Shown: in pieces, positions 57,791 to 64,000 of the stretch
How positions within the stretch are numbered: the first letter of the stretch is position 1
Layout: the number at the start of each line of letters is the position of its first letter
From: Trichostrongylus colubriformis
Lineage: Eukaryota > Nematoda > Chromadorea > Rhabditida > Trichostrongylidae
Length of the DNA: 64,000 bases
Direction of reading: 5' to 3'
Assembly: GCA_963978905.1 (NCBI GenBank)
Contig: OZ022256.1
Coordinates: 28,607,426 to 28,671,425, forward strand
Position numbers and translations under genes: made by a program
The notes under the pieces: model-generated
What the model was told of the DNA's origin: nothing
Databases searched by the model: none
The model's input: only the letters and a program-made list of their open reading frames with translations

Positions 57791-58545
57791 CCTACTGGTT
57801 GGCTATGCCGGGTCTAATTCGAACACATTGAAAAATATAGCAAGTCTTTAGGACAAATTTGTGTAATTATAGCAGTCATCTGTAGGGCTACCGCACAGTA
57901 CTGCGCGAATAACACAATAGAATATTGTAAATGGGAAATGGGCGATTGACTGTTCACTGAGCATCTACTTTCTACATAAAGGTGATAAATATCAATCTAT
58001 ATCGAAGACATCACGCTCAGGAAGATCACCATTTTTCAGAGGTGCAGATGATTTAGCTGTCGCTGCCTTATGTTACAATGATATCGACGATTAGGGACCG
58101 ACAGTTTTGGATTCAACTGCATCAATTGGAAGCAATTCGTCCATTTGCTGAGCATCCATTTCCTACATATCGATGGTAGATTCAATGCCACTTATCGATG
58201 CTTATCGTTTTGTAAACATGCACCACTATTCGGAACTACACATAGTCAAGCGGTCGACACCCATATTGTTACTGGCACCGCATGAGAGAGTGAATCGCAT
58301 GCTTTGCTATCACAAATCTAGATGGTGTCCTGACCATCCATCTAGATCGCAGTATCTAAAGACATGCAGCATTCTTTCGAACGCTAGGCAATTTAGCGGT
58401 CGATACATCGACAGCAGATAGCCAATGGTAGTGAGCATCAGAGGCATTTACTACAGCAGTCGTATAGGTAGTAGGCGGTGTACCGGATTTCATCTCTTCC
58501 TCATTTCCTAATGGCTCTTCAGCCCCTGTAAGCTGTTATCAGTAT
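57791..58545. other. Intergenic, no gene supported
   Basis: An inner inverted motif (CATCTAGAT.../ATCTAGATGG) lies at 58316-58346. No exon was found. Confidence 0.35.
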
Positions 58546-59170
58546 CGAAAAGTCACCATTAAGATATCCGTACCTTGTAATACCTGTGAGTGTGAACATT
58601 TCACTGCTAGCAAGAAGAGTGAAGCGGATTTGGCAACATTAGCCTTTTTACGCTCCTTAGATCTTATCAACAGTTATCGAGCTGGATCACGCACCATTGA
58701 TGTGCCCGTCCCACCCCTCAAAACATCTATTAGTGTTGGCGCTCTAGGATCGATCCGAAAGGTGGAATGAATTTGGCGACATTCGCCTTTTGACGCCCCT
58801 TATCAAACCTTATCAACCGTTATCGAGCTGGATCATCCACCATCATTGTCCCCGTCCCACTCCGCAAGAGACCTGTGAGTATGAGCGTTCCAAGGTCATT
58901 GCGATAAGCGAAACGGATTCGACGACTTTAGCCTTTTTGCGCTTCTTTTTAAATCTTATCAACCGTTATCAGTGCGAGTCACCCACCATTGATGTCCCTG
59001 TGCCAACACACAAAACACCAATGAGTGTCAGCGTTCTGGGTTTAAGTCGAAAGGCGAAACGGACTTGACAACATTCGCCTTTCGAGGCTCCTTATCAGCC
59101 CTTATCAGTTATTATCGGAACGGGTCCCCCATCCCCATTAGTGTCCCTTTGTCACCCCCTACATCACTTG
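58546..59170. repeat. Tandem array, period about 146 bp, four copies
   Basis: The marker block GCCTTTTNNCGC begins at 58642, 58785, 58931 and 59077 (spacings 143, 146, 146). Each unit also has CTTATCAACNGTTATCGAGC-like and CACCATTGATGTNCC-like blocks. The copies differ at many positions. Confidence 0.8.
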
Positions 59171-60174
59171 TGAAATTCATGGTCCCAGCTTTACTACGAC
59201 GCAAGATATGAGTTTCGTGACAGACAGACGGGCGAACACATACAAACACAATCATATCAAGCGAATTATATACAGTAGGATGTCACAAAACAAAGCCCTC
59301 ACCGACGACGCAAATTTTCGGAATAATTATTCTCTTGTTTGTGGCTTCTCTTCCGTATAAATAGCTTTCAACAACGATTTCTTCTTTATTCTGAGAATAG
59401 CAAGGCTTTATCGAGCGCGACCTATGGCACTATCATCGAGTCTAGGCCAGGGCACCCAATTTGGCCACCATGCTATACGAAATGGGTCACTGCGCGCGGC
59501 AGTGTCTTGTGCTCCAGTAGTGAATAAAGCGCACGCGCGGGAGCGTGGTTGCCGCGAGCGCCTGCAAACTCGAGCCGATTCGTGTGTTCTGGCCCACATC
59601 CGACGACGATTTATCTATCTGCTAGTCTATTCGTTCTCTGGTCAGTGGTTGTGGTAAGAAATGCGGACGGGCCCGAAACCGATTATTCACACAGATGAAG
59701 GAATAACTCGTATTCAAACAGCTAGCAAGTATGATTAAGATTTCAACATGTTCTCCGCTGTGTGATCTCCTAATTTTCAGTACGCCTCGCTCAACCTGCA
59801 GTGTACTGGAGCAGAGTAAGAACTGAACGTCGCATCGAGTGAGGAGTTCTTACTCTCTGTTGTCTTGATTCCGTAATTATTGACCGTTGCGCCGCAATGC
59901 ATTTGCATATCATGTAGTATCTGTATATTGAGCAGTAGTGCACTCCTTTTCGAGCTCCTTGGGACTCTACTTCTGGAGACGCTCAGCGGTATGATTCTTA
60001 GATCGAAAGGCTACTTCGACCTACCATCCTATTCTAGTGGATAAAATCCTTTTCTCAGCTTCAAGCAAATTACCAGCCCACGAAGCGATCAAGTAAGATC
60101 ACCTCGTCATGATTCGCGCTTTGATATTTTGTTTTAGTGCTCACTTAGTGAAAGCGTAAAAAGACGAAACTGAC
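59171..60174. other. Intergenic, no gene supported
   Basis: A GACAGACAGACGGGCGAACA stretch at 59219 resembles motifs near 61890 in opposite orientation. No exon could be phased. Confidence 0.35.
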
Positions 60175-60323
60175 CGCTGGCATCTCAGTGGGAGAACCGG
60201 AGATAAGCTTTTCGGCCGTAGCGCAGAGGTTTTTCAGATTTGTTGAACGGTGAGCCAGCGTTCGTACTTCAGAGCGTGATATACGATTGCTGCAGTAAGC
60301 CAGAGGACAACTGGGCACATCAT
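60175..60323 (-). CDS. Candidate internal exon of an unrecognised gene
   Basis: On the - strand an acceptor GCAATTTCAG precedes two bases and 49 codons, ending at a possible donor (GCG|GTCAGT). The peptide (DVPSCPLAYCSNRISRSEVR ...) has three cysteines and no low complexity. No flanking exon was joined. The donor is non-consensus at position 3. The open frame and acceptor are the only support. Confidence 0.38.
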
Positions 60324-60877
60324 CTGAAATTGCATGGTCATGAGCCAATAATCCCGTTCTAAGATTACTGCCAACACTTAGCTACCTTTTTAGTTTTTCC
60401 AATAGGCTAACAATAGGCATACTTCTAATGATCTGATGTCTCGTTTGATGGTAAAGTAGCTGTCCCTACTGACAAGGGAAGAATACCAGGTCGAAGTGGC
60501 CATTTGCACTAAGACACTCAATCGACGCGCTTTCAAATCATGATTCCAATCTGCCTTCAAAATCTGCCAAACTGTTCTCTGGGTGTAGTTATGGAGGTTT
60601 CTGCCAATGCATCAGTTCCACATGTGCGATTGTTTTTTTCGCCCACGACGCAGATGAAGAAGGGGAAGTTCAGTGCCCGACAGCAGCAGCATGGCACAGA
60701 GGTAGTCGTAGCAGTTCACGTGTGGACCATGGAGGGGATGCCCATGAAAGGAGACTTTTTGCCCTTTATGAGGGTTTCTCTTTTATGTCTGGGTTCTCAT
60801 ACCTAGAAGTGTTCTCATGTACAATAACCGATATATTCGTTTCCGGCGTACTTCACTGTCCTTATCCCCATCTTTAA

Positions 60878-61393
60878 AGGCATATTCCAGGATTACCTTG
60901 AGTGGGTTTGAGCGCTAAACTATGAAATCAGAGATGCAGGGGAACACGATGACAAAGAAGAATCCGAAAAAAGTCTACGAAAAGGGCAAAAAATGGGCCT
61001 CCTGTCATCTGGCCTTGAACGAGATTACGCGTGAAAACAAGCCTTTGAATCAGTTCCCGCTGGCTGGTATCAGAAGGAACTCTAGGATATCATCTGTTTC
61101 CACATGTCAACGTCTCCTTTATCGTTGGCATCTCTTCCTTATCTTCTGTTATCACACAAATCGTAGGCCTCATTTGCCACGTTGTTGCCATCATTGCCAC
61201 CGTCATTGCCAACGATCACGTACGGGATGGGCGCGCCCGAGCTCTAGGGTGCGGTCGAGCTGGCTTTAAGAGCTCCGCGCGGTGCGATGACTCATCATCG
61301 CGCTTCGGTATGTGCACAGGCCCCCTGCACGTTTGGGGAACTATTAGGTCATGTGAAAGGACTGCGATGTTTTCCTAATCCTGGAATGTGCCT
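60878..61393. mobile_element. TTAA-flanked MITE, 516 bp
   Basis: AGGCATATTCCAGGATTA and TAATCCTGGAATGTGCCT are inverted ends, flanked by TTAA at 60874 and 61394. The TTAA target points to piggyBac. The interior has a CCATCATTGCCACCGTCATTGCC direct repeat. Confidence 0.7.
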
Positions 61394-61397
61394 TTAA

Positions 61398-62624
61398 GAG
61401 CCCAAAGAACTCCCTGATCCAGCTTCCTCAGTGAGGAGACTACGTTAGTGCATGATTTGGCCGTTATTGTGCAGAACGATTACGATATCCGCGTCCAGGG
61501 GTTGATTTACTTCCCTGTGCAAATTTTACCCGTGTTTTTGACCCAACTTCGAGAAATTAGGGTCGAGGACTGACCCTGTTCTTTAACATCGCGGCGCAAC
61601 GGTAGACGGACGTTCCAAAAAGTCTCGCGTTCCAGCGTCGGTGTGCGTCTAGACGCCTCATCACATAAAGTTGCCGTGACCGGCGAGGCGGACTCACCGT
61701 GGGGACTTGAAGGTCCTACGGACCTAAGCCATACCATAAGCGATTTGTACCATAGCCAACCGTCCCTTCCTACGGCCCTCTGCATATATGCGATTGATCA
61801 ACCCAACCTATGATTTATAACCCTTGAGCCCTGAGCGACACATCACAGACAAGCTGCACTAAAGCTATCATCCCTACTATATATAAAACGCTTCGTCTTT
61901 CTGCACGTCCCTCCGTCTGCCCGTTCGTGTGTCACAGACTTAGGTGTTATATGAAGAACGACCTGCGGAGGTGCGGACAAGTGTGGTACGGGTAGGGCAT
62001 GGGGCAAGTGCATAGACCACACATGGACAAAGCTGAGCTCCGCCCACGGTGAGCGTGCACTGAAATACTCTGTCCTCAAGAGGAGAGGTTTGATTGACCT
62101 ACTGACGCACATGGTGTTTCGCACACAGTAATGTAAAACCTCCACGACTCCACTCAGAGAATCGTTTGGCATATTGAGTACTGATCTGCAATCAAGGTTC
62201 AAAAGCGCGTCCTGTGATATGCGTCTCATTCGTAATGGCCACATCGACCCGGTATCCTTCCCATGTGAGAAGATGTTTTATGTATTAGTGGGAGAGGGTC
62301 GTTACACTCATACCATCACCCATTACAAAGCTTTATGTCACTGTCGCATTACCTGTATTCGCGAACAGTGTTGTGCAGCGATTGCGACTTAGCCTAGCTG
62401 AGGTTCTTATAGCGCACGGTGCCCTACTGACAGGAGAATCCCTCTATATATATTCGGCTCATCGTGTCCATTGGTGTGTTTGATCGGTAATTCAGAATTC
62501 GCTTTCCGTCAAAAGTGGAGAGCTGAATTTAGAGGTCAGTATAGACGGGAAGTTGATGGTAAGTGAGCATATGGGAAGCTAATGTAGGGACTGAGCGAGA
62601 TTAATGGGTGGTGAGGAAATGATA
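61398..62624. other. Intergenic, no gene supported
   Basis: The ORF at 61507-61785 (-) has no known domain or splice site. TACTATATATAAAACGCTTC at 61877 recalls Helitron-type 5' ends, but no 3' end was found. Confidence 0.35.
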
Positions 62625-62838
62625 TCACGTGACCCAATCCTCATATTTAATGTTTTCACATGCGTTCATTTTGGAGTGGAATGCTGAAGCTAAACAATAG
62701 CGGCAAGCTCGCTCACGATGATGGATATCACGGTCAATTTTTTCAGAGAGGCAGTCGTAACAAAAGCGATGACGACAATTGATCAGATGCATCCTTGCGA
62801 CGTTAACACATGCAAAGGCTCCACGACGAGCCTCACAC
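62625..62838 (-). CDS. Terminal exon with RING-like zinc-binding residues
   Basis: On the - strand a CTCTGTTTAG acceptor is followed by 71 codons to TGA at 62625. The peptide starts CEARRGAFAC. It then has CRHRFCYDC (Cys-x-His-x2-Cys-x2-Cys) and CRYC, the pattern of the second half of a RING/treble-clef finger, as in E3 ubiquitin ligases. The first Cys pair is spaced x8, not x2, so part of the domain may lie on an upstream exon or the fold may be a different zinc finger. No upstream exon was identified in the remaining 1.1 kb. Confidence 0.45.
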
Positions 62839-64000
62839 CTAAACAGAGTTGCTATGTTGATGAGTGAGAGTCGTAAGTTTGAAGAAACAGAGAGCAATAT
62901 TTTTATGCTCTCTCATGATTTTTGATTGCTCTCTACGCGAAAGCACCTCTGTCGTTCATCCAGATCCAGTACAGATAAAGTATGAGATCCAAAAGATATT
63001 TGTGTGGCCGTATTCCCTTCGACACCTGCGGAATTTATTGTATTCGGCATTTTTGGTGTTGTCCAGTTGTGGTGAATAACTTACCTGCCATTTCGTCGAC
63101 TATCACATCAGAAGACCTTGTTCCAGAACAAACCGGTGCAGGGCAGAGGGTTCCTGAAAAATTTCAAATTTTGTTCACCAATAATCCGCAATCATTCGTG
63201 ACTTATAGAAGACTAGCCATAGTTGAAAGAAGATGTCGAGGAAATTGAAATAGATTGCGAAGACAAAAGAAAGGGGGTGTACAATTGAGCAACGCTGTTG
63301 TCGTTCCGCATGGCACGCGTACGGAGACTGGGATCAAGTCCTGCTTACATCAAAGCCATTTGATTTTTCTGCTGCCGGTGAAAATGTTGCCTGGTTCAAA
63401 GGAACAAGTCCCGTTGGTTAGCAACCGGTAAAGTCAGAGCTTAAAGACAGTGTTCGGGATAATGCGGGTGATAATGAATCCCAAAAGAGTTATTTACTGT
63501 AAATATACAAGTCTGAAACACCTAGGTATGGCGAAATCCTCCCCGGAAGGAGCCTCCAAGAGCTGTGTCGGAATCGGCCTCATGAGGGCAAGCCGCCTTG
63601 GTTAGGGCAGCCCGCCCCCTAGGGTCGACTTCGCCGAAGAATGATTGAGGTGTAGAGTAATGACTATGACAGTTGAATGATACTTATCGTATCGTACCAG
63701 AGCCGTATTGATCGATATGACGTGATGCATGACGTGTCAGCTTTCGTGGTGGAAACGTCCACCGGTCATTATCAAAGACTAGAATGAATGATACAACCGA
63801 ATTATCCCAAGCACTGTCTTTAAAAAGAGAGCCAAGAGTGCACGCCATCAAAATAATTGCCTCCTGGCAGGCATAGCGTTCAACTGGGCGCGGTTGCTAG
63901 ACTGACGCGGTATCAAGTGATATCCCCAAAACCTCAAATCACGAATGCGCCTATACAGTGCTCTGCAAAATGATACAGCCACCTATAAATTGCCCAAAAC
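62839..64000. other. Window end, no gene supported
   Basis: A + frame at about 63070-63246 (SSTITSEDLVPEQTGAGQRV) looks mildly protein-like without clear splice sites. A GC-rich block at 63535-63640 has local hairpins, and no family was recognised. Confidence 0.3.

Noticed and set aside
58546..59170. Regularly spaced repeats that might suggest a CRISPR-like array
   Set aside because: The units are about 146 bp and diverge along their whole length, with no short identical repeats and unique spacers. The surroundings are eukaryotic.
61870..61930. Helitron-like 5' end (TACTATATATAAAACGC)
   Set aside because: There is no matching 3' hairpin plus CTRR end and no Rep/helicase frame; the AT-rich motif alone is too weak.

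Overview
The window looks like a repeat-rich euchromatic piece of a nematode nuclear genome, probably a clade V/strongylid (hookworm-like) parasite. The evidence is small exons joined by TTTCAG-type acceptors, a chemoreceptor-type seven-helix GPCR gene, and a dense mix of mariner, Tc1, RTE, BEL/Pao and fold-back elements. One mariner is of the Hsmar1/SETMAR type, the group to which the hookworm element bandit belongs. I see no bacterial features, rRNA, convincing tRNA or CRISPR. The species assignment is inference.

Host genes. (1) 12570-18518, + strand: a nine-exon, 324-codon serpentine receptor whose exon phases all agree. Two of its introns are swollen by transposons. (2) 31683-45257, - strand: the 3' six exons of an unrecognised protein, all in phase. 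Its 10.9-kb intron holds a complete LTR retroelement in the opposite orientation. (3) About 22687-25685, + strand: a four-exon candidate, unrecognised, with one intron almost filled by a MITE. (4) Single candidate exons at 1936-2057 (+), 23274-23476 (-), 60175-60323 (-) and 62625-62838 (-, RING-like). Genes 1 and 2 are well supported by phase; the rest are tentative.

Retroelements. A BEL/Pao-type LTR element occupies 34296-43040. It has two 773-bp LTRs that differ at one base by eye, a 5-bp target duplication, a tRNA-Gly primer site and an intact 588-aa Gag, but almost no pol: only a broken integrase scrap and a second degenerate ORF remain. A second, older LTR element (27033-30602) carries only a broken phlebovirus-like envelope reading frame. 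It lies inside a copy of a dispersed fold-back repeat. A degenerate RTE-type LINE at about 19840-22480 is split by a mariner at 20707-21592.

DNA elements. There are mariner remnants at 2138-3036, 15238-16135, 20707-21592, 25990-26600 and 46018-47116. Three roughly 1-kb long-inverted-repeat elements lie at 51-57 kb, with a Tc1-ended element packed between them. Others are piggyBac-type (TTAA), hAT-type (8-bp TSD) and TWA-type MITEs, and several fold-backs. A tandem array with a period of about 146 bp lies at 58.5-59.2 kb. Stretches not listed show no gene or element I could support. All comparisons were done by eye.
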